From positions 9,543,423-9,607,422 of the forward strand of contig CM022666.1 of NCBI GenBank assembly GCA_012295275.1: DNA of 64,000 nt. Direction: 5' to 3'. A model generated the notes under the pieces. It was not told the origin of the DNA. It was given only the letters and a program-made list of their open reading frames with translations, and searched no databases. Positions 30,054-43,545 of the stretch are shown piece by piece (positions within the stretch are counted from its first letter, which is position 1; each line of letters starts with the position of its first letter). A program made the position numbers and the translations under genes. The stretch is from Chrysomallon squamiferum. Lineage: Eukaryota; Mollusca; Gastropoda; Neomphalida; Peltospiridae.

Positions 30054-31442
30054 GCTGGTCATTTCTAATTCATAAACATTTCCTTTCCGTTACAAAACAA
30101 CCGACCAATAATAATCTATCTATTAACAAGGAAAGAAAAGAAAAAAGCGGCACGATGTGTTTTTTGTTAATTCTCATGTTTGCTTCTGTAAAAGAAAACG
30201 ACAAAAATATTATTATGAATAACTAATTTTATTCAACAATATAATTTAAAGAAAAAAAAACATATTTTACATACGAGTAATTCACTTATATTCAGTAAAT
30301 AGAATATGTGAACGTTACATTTATCATTAACTGTTCGAATTAAACCATATTCAGTTTAAACACGTTCAAGATATATATTACTGAGCATATTTACGTTATG
30401 CACACATACATATTCACATTGTGCACATATTATACAATATATGTGACATAGTATATTAATAGTATGTACACTAAAGATATTATGACCTGCAAATACTTTG
30501 GCTACGACTGAAAAAGTTTATACGAAGGACCAAATCATTGGGAATACTTTTAGATGAATACCTTCTTTTTTAATTATTTATAGTCACTACATTCGATACA
30601 TAGATTATTTCGATATTTGTTATGTTTGCATACTTTATGCGATATTTATGTCATATTTGCATACATACTACAAAAATACCTCAGATTAAAGATGTGATTG
30701 GTTCCAAATTTCCGATAGTTAAGTGAGGTATCGTTAAGCGGGAGACTAATTTAAACAGAATTACGGTTAAAAACAGTGGTTACTTTCTCGCTGATGAAAT
30801 TTGACATAAAAAAAAAGAGGTGAAATAAGGAGAAATAAAACGGCAGTTTAGACATAAATGATTTAATAGATTATAGATATTATGTAAACAGTAAATCATT
30901 TACAAATCAATTTATACAAATACATTAAGAAATAATTAGATGCCGCTCATTGTGGGTTCGTTTTTTTTTTGTTGGTTTTGGTTTCATTTAAGATATCGTA
31001 TTTTGTTTCTAAAGTTATTGTCTTCCGTTTCTTTTATCATCAGCATTTGCCGGTATACTGTTATTCGTTTTGACATATTGGAAGGGTAAATTACAAATGA
31101 GTTTAAGTCTAAATCGAAGCAGAAGAGAAAAGAGAATCAAAGTATCTGAGAGAAGCTCGTGAATGAACGAAAAACGAACGAAAACGGACTTAAAAACATG
31201 CATTGTATCCATTTATATCATTTATTTCGAGCAATTAACTATTAAATTTCTATTTCTATAATTTGTAAAGAAAGATCGTTAAAGCGGGATATCGTTAAGC
31301 GAGATATTAATAATAATCGCTTTCCAAATAATCTGGAACAGTTCATTCTAATGACTGAGGTAAAAACATATACGTCAATAAGACCACTGAACCACATTTA
31401 GCCTTTCGACGAACTGGGAATTCTACCAGTTGGGAGTAAGCC
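29753..31442. mobile_element. Copy B: complete 1690-bp non-autonomous DNA transposon
   Basis: It is bounded by the perfect 8-bp duplication ATCTGAAC and by inverted ends: left GGTGTCTTCCCATCTGGTA, right (inverted) GGCTTACTCCCAACTGGTA, then both continue through AATTCCCA. It is collinear with copy A at 17625-19448 and contains the same nested TA-flanked element. It has no transposase frame. The 8-bp duplication narrows the superfamily to hAT, P, Merlin or similar; the GG start is unlike typical hAT CAGGG ends, so I leave it unclassified. Confidence 0.85.
30679..31360. mobile_element. Nested pogo/Tigger-like miniature element (copy B)
   Basis: The CCTCAG...CTGAGG ends are flanked by TA, and it is the same insertion as 18722-19397. 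It differs from that copy by scattered substitutions and small indels. Non-coding. Confidence 0.55.
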
Positions 31443-31450
31443 ATCTGAAC
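31443..31450. repeat. Target site duplication, right copy (ATCTGAAC)
   Basis: Identical to 29745-29752. The TRIM coding frame resumes immediately after it. Confidence 0.85.
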
Positions 31451-32452
31451 ATGAAGAACAAACCTGATGAGTTATTGTGTCAACTCTGTGAAAAACATTC
31501 TGGTGCCAGGATTGTGACAAGTACTTGTGTGATGAATGTTTACCGACTCGCAAGAAAATTCCAGTTACAAAACAACATAAAACGATTCCTTTATCAGAGC
31601 TGCGTCAGATCACCTCAGATGAATATTTCCTTCAGCAGAAAGAGATGTGCAAAGATCATGACAACATTGAACTTGATCTGTTTTGTAAGCAGTGTTAGTC
31701 ACTATCTGTGCCGCTTGTGCTCCTGTTTCTCACAGCAACCATCTCATCTGTAACATGAGAGACATTCACGAAGAGAAGAAATATTACATCATGACAGAAT
31801 TAAACAAGTTTCAAGCCTCAAAAAACGTTTCAGAACAACACAGCATGAAACTAAAGCAAGAAAACATAACACTCGATACAGGCAAAGCACACCTCTTGAA
31901 AATAATTTATAACTCGTATGACACAATTACAGCAAAATTATCATAGAGAAAAGAGCGGATGAAACATGATGTTATTTCCAACATAGACACACAGAAAGCT
32001 GTGCGAGATGAACAGATAAAAGTGATTGCCGAGTCACAAAATGAAAAGAATGATCATGTTCTGTACTGTCAACAGGCGATGCAGTTTGCTTTAGGTGAAG
32101 ATTTTCGAAAGATGTGTGAATCTCTAGAAAAGAAGATTCAGTCTCTAACTCAAAGTCTACAGCTGGTTGATGTTCCCATGCAGCAAATCACCTTGGACGA
32201 CACGTTTCAACAAGTCAAGAAAATGCTGGTAAAAAATGTTACTTTGTATGATGGCGTAATTTTCAAGGAGGAAGACACAGGTATGAAATTTAATAATAAT
32301 GATGATAATAAATGTCAAGGTAGCGAAACTACAGAATCTGATCGAAATATTTTTTTTAATTTTTTTTTTTTTTTTTGGTTGATATTATTCTATAGATTCT
32401 TTTTATTAGAAAGATACATATTGTGAATGGACATTGCAACATCACACACACA

Positions 32453-32542
<90 letters not shown>
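32453..32542. repeat. (CT)n microsatellite
   Basis: Near-perfect run of about 45 CT units, lying in what would be the intron between the TRIM coiled-coil and SPRY-like exons. It explains the Arg/Glu frame on the minus strand. Confidence 0.98.
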
Positions 32543-32546
<4 letters not shown>

Positions 32547-32559
32547 CCAAAACATCATG

Positions 32560-33700
32560 TGTTATCCATTAATCTTAGCCTGACATTGCAAATATTTATA
32601 GGATAATGTTACATATGCATCTATTGTGAAAAATGTTTCAGCCGCAAATGAAGCAAGGACTTTAGATAATTTGCTAGATGTTCATTGAGAATATTCCGGT
32701 CTATTTATTCAGTACATTGGTTACTTCTAAACTCTCTGAAAGTAAGCAGTTCAGACTGTCATAGTGACATGATAATGAAATCAAACTGGTGTGTACACAT
32801 GATTTAAACAACATCGTCGATTGATGAGTCACTAGTATCGTAATGATGTTCTGTGAATATTAATTTCGTCTTATAACACCTTTTAAAATATAAAGGATTC
32901 AAAAAGGTATACCAGTGATATGAATAACGGACACCTACGAGTAAAAAAATGCAATTAATGTTTGTTTAATTTTTTTTTTTTTTTTTCACTTATTGTAAGA
33001 GATATAAATAAGTTTTGTAATAATAACTGTTACTATAATGAAAAAATATCAAGGCCGTGTTGCAGGTTTCCTAATGTTTTATAAAATTTTGGCTTTAATA
33101 GAGTAGCAAATTAAATACAAAATAAATAATTATCAAAAATATTAGTTATTATTATCGTTATTACGTTAGATTATATTTTTGCGTAAGTTGACCTACTTAT
33201 AACATTGAGTCGCGTTTCTTGTCTCGTTCGAGTACATTTTGAGAAGCGAACATCGAGGCGGTATTTTTCATTGTTAACAGGTTCACAAATTTTGACTGAA
33301 TTTATAGATTTCGTATAGATAAGTTGATAACGTGTTTTCAGTTTAATTAGGTATTTTATATTTTAATAGTTCTTTCATTCAGTATTTTTTTTTTTTCATC
33401 TGCTATTCCAAATTAGTCAAATAATAAAAGGTTTTACTACTAATTTCCCTTGTAAAGCCACCACTACTGTTACTTCTGATTTTACAGTTGTAATAATAAT
33501 AATAATAATAATAATAAGTACAGAATCACCTGAAACAAGAAAACTTGTGTTAAAAACCTGAACGTGTCAGTCACAGAGGAATCTACAGTGAAATTTCATG
33601 TAACAATTTTTATTTATTCACTTCTAAATATAATAATGATCATTATGTTGATAAAGACAACAATAATAATAACAACAGTAAAATGTGTAAAAACTCAAGT
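32560..33700. other. Presumed intron of the TRIM relic
   Basis: AT-rich DNA without recognisable coding, with a poly-T run at about 32970-32988 and an (AAT)n run at about 33492-33518. Confidence 0.45.
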
Positions 33701-34669
33701 TTAAAAATTGTTTTTGATTGTTAACATTGTATAACGTGACTGTGCAGATTGTAAAAGTGAAATATTTAACAACGTATTTTATTTTGACAGTGACAACAAT
33801 GAAGTTTTCAGAAAAAACACTAAACTGGAAGAGATGTTGTATTAATGAAAACAAGGAATTAGTTAACAAAAGATCTGTAAAAGAAAACCAAAATGAAGAC
33901 AGGATGAAAGTTATGAGTGGTGTAACAGGTGACACACATTTCTGAGAAAACAAATGTTACATTTGGTAGACAAGAATTACCTGACACATTTTGGAAAGTG
34001 CAAAGCACTGCAGATTGGACTGTGTGTAGAGGGACATTGAAATGAGGTAATTGGAATAGGTAAAAATAAACATACTTGTTGTGCTAGTTTACAAAAATCA
34101 CAATAAAATATGTTTACTTGTTTGGCCCTGTGGTAAAGGTGACTGTGATGGTCAAGTGTGTGACTATAAAACAAACACACATCACTTACTACTACTATAC
34201 AGAGAAAGTAAAAAACTACACATAATAAACACAGACACTAACACACTTGTACACACACTGACTGATGTTGACATGTCACAACCATTGATACCTGTGTTTG
34301 CTGTTTACAATCCTCATTTTGATGTGAAAGTGAAAATTTTATCTGATTTATCAAAGAATTCCACTTTGCTCAAACTGATCTCTTCTTTAATCTGCTCATA
34401 AAGTAAAATTATTTAACAAAATAGTAATTACTTTAAAAACAACAAAAGTAAATTTGTAAAGTTAAATAACTGTCTGTCTGTTATTGATTATCTCTAAATA
34501 TAAATATATATAAGTACTCTATATAAATAAATTAAATATAAATATGGTCAGTATCAAACACAGGCTGTCAACACATACATATTCAAACACACACAGATAT
34601 GGTGACATACACTTCAACACATGGACTATTACACTCACTATCAAAATTATTTGTTATAACAAATTTGTT

Positions 34670-36060
34670 ATTTGTGAATCTTGCATTTCATATGTTTATT
34701 GTTAGTAATTTATGACAATAGTTATGTATCATCAAATATGTGCAAATTGTGCAACCTGTGGCTTCATTATTGAATATTCAGGTTTATTTAACAGATGAAA
34801 ATTTGAATAAAAATAAAGTAATTGTGACATTTTATAATTGATTTTTGTTATTGCTAAAAATATATAGAAGAATTTTTATATCCAAGATAATGACACTGGC
34901 CGCTTTAATACTAAATATCTTATTGTTTTTAATTTTTTCCCTTTATTTATTTATTTATTTGATGATGATGATGATTATAATTATTATTTTCCTTTCTTTC
35001 ATGATTTTAGTTTATTTTCCTTCATTTATTTATTTATTTATTTTCAATTTTACTATTTTTAATTCATTCTTTGACTTTTTCTTTTTCCCTAAAACTATGT
35101 GTTTTTTTCTTCATTTATTGCTGGAAAAAATATGGGAGATCAGACATATCATTTACTACTACTACTACTACTACTACCACCAGTACTACTATTAATAATA
35201 ATACTACTACTAATAATAAATCAAATGAATATAAAAAAAGGATTTAAATCTGGACTTAAATGAAAAGTGGTAGAGGAAATATTGTGACATAGGATATTAC
35301 AAGGATTATTTACTGGAAAAGATTTTTATATTTCTGATATAAACTGAAGTTTTTATTTTATACATGTAAATAATGAGTGAAAAGAGACTAGAATTTATAT
35401 AGTTATTTTAATGAATTAGAGTTATTGGTGAATCTCATATTTCAGATATTTATTGTTACTGCAGTAAATTATGACAATAATGTTTTGTGAAATCTGTGGA
35501 TATTGTGCAATGTGTTCATTGAATTTTGTGCGAAATTTGAAAAAAAAAAAGAATATAGACAATAAAGTGATTGTGAAATTTTAGAACTGATTTTTTTTTT
35601 TTTTTTTTTTCTGAATACATGTAAAAATGTTTCTATATTCAAGATGATTGCACTGTTGTTGTTGCTTTTAATAATTTCCTTTTTCTTTTTCTTTGTTTGT
35701 GTTTTGTTTTATATATTTGTTATTCAACAATGATTGTTATTGTTATTATTATTATTATTATTTCTTTCAGTTTGTATTTTTATTTATTTATTTTTATTTT
35801 TTAAATACAGGTTATATTCAAATTTTCTAACACGATTTGAAATAGTTATAACATGTTTTCAAACCAACTTTTAATTTATGATTCATTTTTATATTTTATT
35901 TCATTCTTTGAGTTTTTCTTTTTTCCTTCAATCTATGTGTGTTTTTCTATCACAATTTTATTCTTTCACAGTCTTCTCATCAAAATATTTTTATATATAT
36001 ATATTTTTTTTTTTTTTTTTTTTTTTCTCTTCGTTCTCTTCTTCATTTATTCTTGGACAT
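34670..36060. repeat. Tandem duplication with a period of about 750 bp downstream of the TRIM relic
   Basis: The segment at about 34672-34910 (GTGAATC, TATTGTTA..., TTATGACAATA, TAAAGTAATTGTGA) recurs, diverged, at about 35429-35655. The T-rich segment with CATTCTTTGA-CTTTTTC at about 35065 recurs at about 35905 (CATTCTTTGA-GTTTTTC). The unit looks like non-coding 3' sequence; (TAC)n at about 35155-35180 and a poly-T at about 36004-36026 lie within. Confidence 0.6.
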
Positions 36061-36084
36061 AACATAGAAACTAAGAATGTAATT

Positions 36085-36335
36085 TAACAAAGAAGAACAA
36101 CAACAACCAACAACAAACAACATCAACCAACAAGCAAAAACAACAAACAACAACCAAGAACAACTAACGACAACACCCAATTATAACAACAACTACCAAT
36201 GACCAACAACAATCAACAATAAGATTGCACCAACAAAAACGAAACAAAACACAGCAACAACTAACAACAACCAATAACAATAACCAACTACATCAACAAC
36301 AACAACAACCAGATGCAAAAACGAAACACAAAACA
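36085..36335. repeat. CAA/CAAC-rich low-complexity DNA
   Basis: Almost pure A and C on the plus strand with a loose CAACAA period and very few T or G. It is a strand-asymmetric low-complexity tract, not a gene. Confidence 0.85.
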
Positions 36336-38021
36336 GCAAAAATAAATAAAATCTACTGTTATTTTGTTGTGGAATATAAACTAGATTGCGCATTCAGTAC
36401 TGTATGGTTGGTTTAGCTCTAATCTACGTACATGGCAAAAAAAAACAAAAAAAAAACACGTTTAACCTTGATTGGTCCGTTTACCATAACAATCAATGCT
36501 AAGTATTGACACTTTCATTTTACAATCACAATTTCAAGGTTATATAGTCCTGTTTGAAAAATTCTTAGCAAACGAGACAACTGAGTTGTAACTGATGATC
36601 ACTAACAATGTAACATTGGTATTCAAATAATGAGCTTGTGTTTTTGCCTTGAATGGAATATTTTAGCCACACATTCTGATTAGAAATGCAGTCTTGTTTA
36701 TATTCTCTTGTTGAAGTCTATATTGTGATTTACAAGAACTCTCTTCCTGTTAGGGCAAAATACAGATGCTGACCATCTGATTATGTAAACATTAGCATTT
36801 ATAATGTATAATAAGTGTAAATCCATGTTGTGTTTTTGTTGACACAAAAAAAGGTAAACATGGAAAAAATATCCTCTTTTGTTTTCTTTTCTTTCTTTCC
36901 TTTTTTTTCTCTGTCGGTAGTAAAAAAGAACACTTTGAGATGTTTGTTAAATATTTGTTTAGATATTATTCCGTTGCAACATAAGCCACAACAGCTTTAC
37001 TATGGAAAATATGGCCGATTGCAAGCAATGAAATTGTTACCCAAACATCTTTTAGATAACGTTGCCTTAACAAAAACCAGATACATATCATTTATTTTAT
37101 TCTGTGTATATGCCATATATTATTCAATATGAATGCTCAATACAAGCATAAAAATCTGTTTTGTATGCTTTAGAAATAAAACGTTCTTGAAATTCATTAA
37201 AAAAATTCTCACTGTGATTATTACACAATATTAATAATATTTTGCCTATTAATTTTTAATTAATTAATTTATTTATTTCTATTTATTGACATATATATTT
37301 CGTTTATTTATCAAACCATATCATAATTTTATGTATCAGTTTCCGAGAAGTATTGTCCAGTCCAGTATGAACAACTACCATGCAATTTAACCAAACAGTT
37401 CTGTAAATAAATATATATACATTAGATTTCTTTCTTTATTAATGATTCCATTTATAAGATATTATGAAGAATAATTATTTCTGACGCCGCCATTATGTAA
37501 TCAGTTCAACTACCTGGGTGGATGGAAAAACTTATTTATATATATATACACAGAGAATAAAAGAAATAATCTATGTATATTCCATTATTTTATTTTATAA
37601 ATGCGATTTTATTTATTTGTCCTTCCCGGATGTCAGACCTAATTGGTCATGGCGACCCGAAGAAAAGCCACTGACGCACAGACTAGTTCATTTTGGTAAT
37701 AGTAAAGGGAATACAAATTCTAGGAACTAAATAAATTAAATAAAAATTAAATAAAAATTAAATATAATAGATAAATAAATAAATAAATAATAAAACAATA
37801 TTATTTAATTGGATGTTCATTGTGATTAAATCACCACATAACACATTTTAATATTAATAATTTAAAAAAAAATAAAAAAATATAAAAAAGGAGGACAATT
37901 AGCTAAAATAAAATTTATACAAATTATATTTATTCATGTTTTTGTTAATTTCTATTTATTATTTATTTTTTAAATAAGAAAGAACAATTAAGCTACACAA
38001 TTCCAAAAAGAAAAACGAAAG

Positions 38022-38106
<85 letters not shown>

Positions 38107-38261
38107 TAAAAAAAATTCTCCGCAGCTTTATTTATTATATACCGGTAGTCTGCATCAGTGATACGCTTGTTGATGATGATTTAACAAACATTAGATACCA
38201 GTGTATTGTCAGCAATGAGCAAATTCTTAAATTGTTTATTATTTGCATCTTTTAATGAGAC
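36336..38261. other. Intergenic DNA upstream of ZRSR2
   Basis: AT-rich with a (TAC)n(TTA)n tract at 38023-38105. Frames at 36830-37132 and 37518-37730 are short and unrecognised. The latter includes a less AT-rich stretch (PDVRPNWSWRPEEKPLTHR) that may be a small exon or repeat fragment; I cannot assign it. The ZRSR2 promoter should lie in the last few hundred bases. Confidence 0.45.
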
Positions 38262-41200
38262 ATGGTTACTGAAGGCAGTTCGGAAGAACAGAAAACAAAT
38301 AAACTGAGGTACACAGTGTAAATCATAAAATAATAACTGTGCTTATGAAATATTTCATTAGACGAATTAATCTTTGATTCTGACGTGCTAATATTATTTT
38401 CAATTATGGATCTCACTCTGGAGTCTGCTGAAAAGATTTTTTTAAATTTTATTTCAGTTTTTCATTTCATAAGTAATTTATTTTTAAAAATTGTTATCGA
38501 TATATTTCCAGCCACCGAAAGTGGAAATCGTTGTTAAAGAAGGAAAAAAGACGAATTCGTAGACAAAAGGAAGCCAAGGAAAGAGAGGACAAAAATCCTA
38601 AAGGTTTTTATAATTAAAAACAGAAAAAATAAAATATAATAAAATAAAATTGTTTTATGATAATGATTTTAGCATCGTAATTGATGACTTAATATTTTAG
38701 TTTTTAACATTATAGTAATAATATTTCAATGATCATTTGTATAATTTTGAATTTTAAATAATAATAATTTTTCACAAAATTTTAAGTTTAACACTGACAG
38801 ATATAACCAAACAGTCAATGATTAAAGAGAACAACTTGAAACTAATTCTATTTTTAATGTTACTTCCCATCACAACAGAAAGGTAATATAAGTACAAACC
38901 TACTTCTAAGATGCACAGTGAACTCGGTTGTTTAGACCTTACTGTTCACTTGACTCACTGCTCGTAACTCTGAATCACAGTTGAGAGTAAACAAGATATC
39001 ATCATGTTTAAAGGAAAAGTGATGTTAATATCTTCTTCAGATGAAAATAAAGATGGGGCTGATGATGCTGACAAAAGTGAGGATGAGGAAGAAAAGAAAC
39101 GGCAACAACAACTGCATGAGATGTGGTTGCAGCGAGAGCAGGCTGCACAGAGAGAATGGCAGCAGAAACAGGAACGGATAGAGAAAGAAAAACAGAGACG
39201 ACTCGAACAAGAGGTTAACTCTTTACTGACTTAGTTTACCAGTTTTATTTACAAATGTTTACTCTTTACAGACATTTGCTGTTTATTGAATTTGTTTACA
39301 GAGGATTTCTGTTTGTTACTGTTAGTGATAATTATTATTATTATTATCATTATTATTATTATTCTAATGACTGAATTTTTATTATTGTTATTGTTATTTT
39401 TTATCAATGCTCAGCTAAGAAATAAAACATTTTATGTTTTCAGAGAAAGATCAGAGAAGAGTGGGAGGAACAAGAAAAGAAAGAAAAAGAAGAAATGGAA
39501 GAGAAAAACAAAGTTGACCAGTTAAAGAAAGAGAAACAGGTGACAGGACAGGAGAAAATATCCTCAACACAAAATTGTTTTAAACAAAATAATATTAACT
39601 TACTACAAAATATCATATTTTTAACTTCTAGGTATGAAAATGGAAAGTTTAATGATAGATATTTTTGTCTAAAAATTATTTTAACATCTTGACTATATGA
39701 AGTATTAAGGACTTAAGTACAGTGAATTACACTCTCCATTTCATGTGTTTTAAATAACAGAATCAAAACTCATCAGTCTATTCAGTAGCTGATTTTCTAA
39801 TCTAACTGACTCGTAATAGAAGTCAGTGGTATATCACTATGTGCTGTTCTTCTTGTTAATTAATAAAAATTGCCAATGTGAGGATTTAATCGTTTACTTT
39901 TTTTTTCTTGTATTGTGCAAATAACAATATATTCAACATATGATGAATGTAAATCTTTAAATGGAAGATGTAATGTTAAACATTCAAATGCATTTTATTG
40001 AGAATTTCTTTTAGAATCTAAAAATATTTTAATATTCAGTATTATTTTGTTTGCTGCTTTTTCTTTGTTTGCCTTAACTTTGTGCACATTTGTTATCTCC
40101 TATTGAGCAAGCTCCTCTTATCACTGGCAGCTGATGTATCTTTTGAAAAGTTTACTGATATTTATCTGTTTTTTAATTATCATCATCATCATCATCATTT
40201 TAACTTAACCAGTCTGTAAGATAAAGAAAATAGCCACTTTGTTTAATAACAAAGTAATTTTAAATTCTAAATCAATCAAAATCTTTCATTTTATTTATTA
40301 ATTTTACATAGAATACTAATTGTAATAGAAAGATTATTTTACTGTTTCTTAAATTACAATATATAAATATCCAAAGCAAAAAACTAAATATTAATTCTAG
40401 ATAAATGTTTCTTTATTTTTATTTTTTTTTATTTTTTAAATCAGAACTTACTGTTGTTTGTTTATATATGTTTTTCTTATGGTTTTATTTTTATTTATAT
40501 ATATTTACATCTGTGTAATTATTTTAGAAACTACTTATATTTTGTTTTGTGTTTTCTTGAGCAAGTTCTTAACATTATCAGTATTGTGATCAGAATGTTT
40601 GTATTTTGCTGAATGTGCTGTATTGCAGGATGAACTACTAAAACAAGCCACAGCTAATGAGAAAACAGTGAGTCTTTTACATTTCTGCTTAACTGAATAT
40701 CTTCAACCATAATCATACAGTCCTGTATCTGTAATGAGCTCATTAGCTGTCAAAACATACTAGCATAAATGATAGTTTTCCAGTAATTGTGGGTTTCTGA
40801 CAATAGCAGTACCATAAAATAAAAATGCCAAACTGTTGTTGTTTAATCTTCAGTATAGTTAATCTTTTTACTTAGGGTCAGAATTATTATCAGGCAGTTT
40901 TTTGTGGAATTTTGTGAAACTAAAATCATATTTAGTTATAACATGTTCTCTACTACTATTACCATTATTATTACTTTTATTCTATTATTATTATTATTAC
41001 AACTGTTATTATTATTACCATTATTATTACTATTGATGTTGTTATTGTTATCTTCATAATGATCTTATCTTTTTTTTTGTTTACATAAATTGTACCTATT
41101 CTGTAACTGTGTGCACTGTTATTATAAATAAAACTTACATATCTTGTAAAGGAATGTTTAAAGATACAGTTGTTTACAGGATTCCTGGCACAACCCGATT

Positions 41201-41457
41201 GTTTCAACCATTGTAGGAAGAGAACGTGAGAATTGCTCATTCTTCTTGAAAACAGCAACTTGCAGATTCGGAGACAGGTACTTTTTTTTAAAATTAGATT
41301 TCTGTTCTTCTGCTTCTTCTCCTTTCAAATTTTTATTATTGTTATGCTATTATTACTGTTACATATAATTGTTATTATTATTGCTGTTGTTGTTATATTG
41401 TTATCACTATCACTATCATATATAATTGTTATTATTATCATTGTTATATTATTGTTA

Positions 41458-41526
<69 letters not shown>

Positions 41527-43545
41527 TACTGTTATTGTATTATTAGTATGTGATATGATATACAGTAGTTTTGTGGGTAGAATACTTGTCTGCTTCAGCA
41601 GACTTGTCAGCCTATTTCCCATTCCAAAGTGTATCTATTTCAAGGAAAATTATTTATTAAAAAAATTCCAGGTAACAGTGTCAGACAGCTCAGAAATAAT
41701 AAATGTTTACAGTATTTTTACATTACTGTTGTTATTAAATGACTGATTTGTTTGGTGCAGGTGTTCTAGATCACATCCCCACCCAGATCGCAGCACCACC
41801 CTGTTATTCCCTGGAATGTTTGTCAACTTCAGATTGGAACAGACTCTTGAGGAAGACCATGAAACAGGTTTCAGTCTGATTTCTTTCTTTTGTTGTTGAT
41901 TGCTGAAGATGTTTTTTTTTTTTTTTTTTTTAATTGACTTATTTTTATTGTTATTTATTATTGTTTTATTGTTCATGACATTAACAATTATTGTTTTATT
42001 GTTCATGACATTAACAATTATTGTCATCAGTTAAAGCCATTTAAATTTCATTTGTGTTTAATAGTTTAATAGTTTAATCTTTGCATGCCTTGGTTATTTT
42101 TAATTATTTATTTATGTACTTTTTGTTTAATCTGTTCTGCTTTTCTTGTATCTTTTTTTCTTCATTTTTATTTAGCAACTGGTGAACAGTTTATATATTT
42201 ATATCATCTTTGGTGACTTGAATAAAAGATTTCTTAATACAGGATGAACTATTAATTTTCAGTATGAATTTTTTTTCATTTTGATTGTTTGAATATGAAA
42301 TAATTTACTATCTTTTAGTCTTCGAATTTTTATTTATTTATGTATGTATGCATATATGTATTAATTTTTGATACAACAATAATATATTTAAGCTGTTTTA
42401 ATATATAATTATTATTTATTTTAATTCAGATATAGCTCTGGAGTATGATGACACAGAGCTGTATGAGAAGTTTCATGATTTCTACTATGACGTTTTGTCA
42501 GAATTTAAAAAAGTTGGTCATGTTGTTCAGTTCAAAGTTTGCTGTAATTGTGAAGTGCATTTGAGAGGAAATGTTTATGTCCAGTACAGAAAGTAAGTAT
42601 ACTTGGTAACACTCCCATACTGTTAGCATCATCTTTATCATCATGTACATATGAGAGAGTATAGGTCACTGGATTTTTTCCTCATGGTGTAAATATGAGG
42701 AAAAAAATGTCATGTGGATTAAACAGAATAAATTATGAAATATGGAAGCTATGTGAAGGTGATAATAACCTAATTATTAATAGATATTTAGTTGTGAAGT
42801 GAAATTGTTCCATTATTGGCGTTGTTTTTCAGTGAAACGGAGGCAGAGCAAGCTTTAATAAAGTTTAATGGACGCTGGTATGGTGGTCGTCAGATTTCTG
42901 GTCACTTTGTCAACATTGCCAAATGGAAGTCAGCTATTTGTGGTAAGATATTACACTTAAAAAACAAATAAAAACACTATCTAGTAGAGATAAGAGTTTT
43001 GCCTGGGTGTGTGTGTGTGAGTGCACATGCACTGACATCCTAGGTGTTTCATTTATCTACATTGTTTTGTTATTTTTAACCTTTGTTTTGCAGCACAGTT
43101 CTTTAGAAGAAAATGTCCAAAGGGAAACCGCTGTAACTTTCTCCATGTGTTCCAAAATCCTGGCAATGAATTCTGGGAAGCAGACAGGGATCTGATGCAG
43201 AACAACAACACTGGCAGACAATTCAGTCACAACCATGATAATTCAAGGCTTTCCAGAGATCAAGATAATTATCGAAACAGAAGGTCACATTCAGGGTCAA
43301 GGTCTAAGTCACCTAGCACATTTCACCGAAGAAGACGTAGGTCAAGATCCAGAGACAGAAGGTCCACATCAAATTATTCCAAAAGGTCATATTCAAGAAG
43401 GTCAAGGTCAAGGTCACCAAGGTACAAGAAATCAAGAGAAAGATCACAATCAAGATCACCTCACAGAGAAGGGTCACCATTGAGAGGATCCTCCAAGGTT
43501 AACAGTCATAAAAAAAGTCCAATAAAAGGTCACAGTCAAAGATGA
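38262..43545 (+). CDS. ZRSR2: ZRSR2 (U2AF1-related protein, Urp), ten exons
   Basis: Exons: 38262-38308, 38512-38603, 39041-39213, 39444-39539, 40629-40667, 41180-41277, 41761-41867, 42430-42592, 42833-42942, 43094-43545. All introns are GT-AG, phases agree, 458 residues; human ZRSR2 is 482. The N-terminus HRKWKSLLKKEKRRIRRQ is family-typical, followed by a charged helical region with MWLQREQAAQREW. Zinc finger 1 is at 168-187 (C-x8-C-x5-C-x3-H). The UHM-type RRM is at about 200-307 (HLRGNVYVQY, KFNGRWYGGRQI). Zinc finger 2 is at 308-326 (C-x7-C-x5-C-x3-H), then HVFQNPGNEFWEADRD. The C-terminal RS domain spans about 345-458. The family recognises the 3' splice site, being essential in the U12-type and accessory in the U2-type spliceosome. 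The stop at 43543-43545 is probably premature: one extra A in the A7 run at 43510-43516 would carry the frame on to a TAA at 43707-43709. Confidence 0.94.
41456..41525. repeat. (TTA)n microsatellite in ZRSR2 intron 6
   Basis: Long uninterrupted trinucleotide run; the poly-Leu and poly-Tyr frames here are artefacts. A diverged TTA/TTG run precedes it from 41331. Confidence 0.95.

Larger units (their letters stand above)
29504..34393 (+). pseudogene. TRIM-type E3 ligase relic: RING, B-boxes, coiled coil, SPRY-like end
   Basis: RING at about 29520-29690: CSICKESFDEEGKCPRLLPC followed by HTFCTACL and CSNCR (C3HC4 order). The frame is then broken by a 1690-bp transposon (29753-31442). Removing the insert and one target copy makes the flanks read in frame from VEYLN into MKNKPDELLCQLCEKH, the first B-box. 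One-base losses break the frame near 31502 and 31695; B-box 2 (CKDHDNIELDLFCKQC, then CAACAPVSHSNH) spans the second. A TAG at 31944-31946 interrupts the coiled-coil region, which runs to a donor-like site at 32281. A SPRY-like C-terminal half lies at about 33780-34393 with two more frame breaks: FWKVQSTADW, CLLVWPCGKGDC, LLLLYRESKKLHIINTDT, LIPVFAVYNPH. The parent protein would have been a cytosolic ubiquitin ligase. This copy cannot encode one, unless some breaks are sequence errors. Confidence 0.82.

Noticed and set aside
39041-39692. Independent coiled-coil genes at 39004 and 39495
   Set aside because: They are ZRSR2 exons 3 and 4 plus read-through into introns; splice sites and phase agree with the ZRSR2 model.
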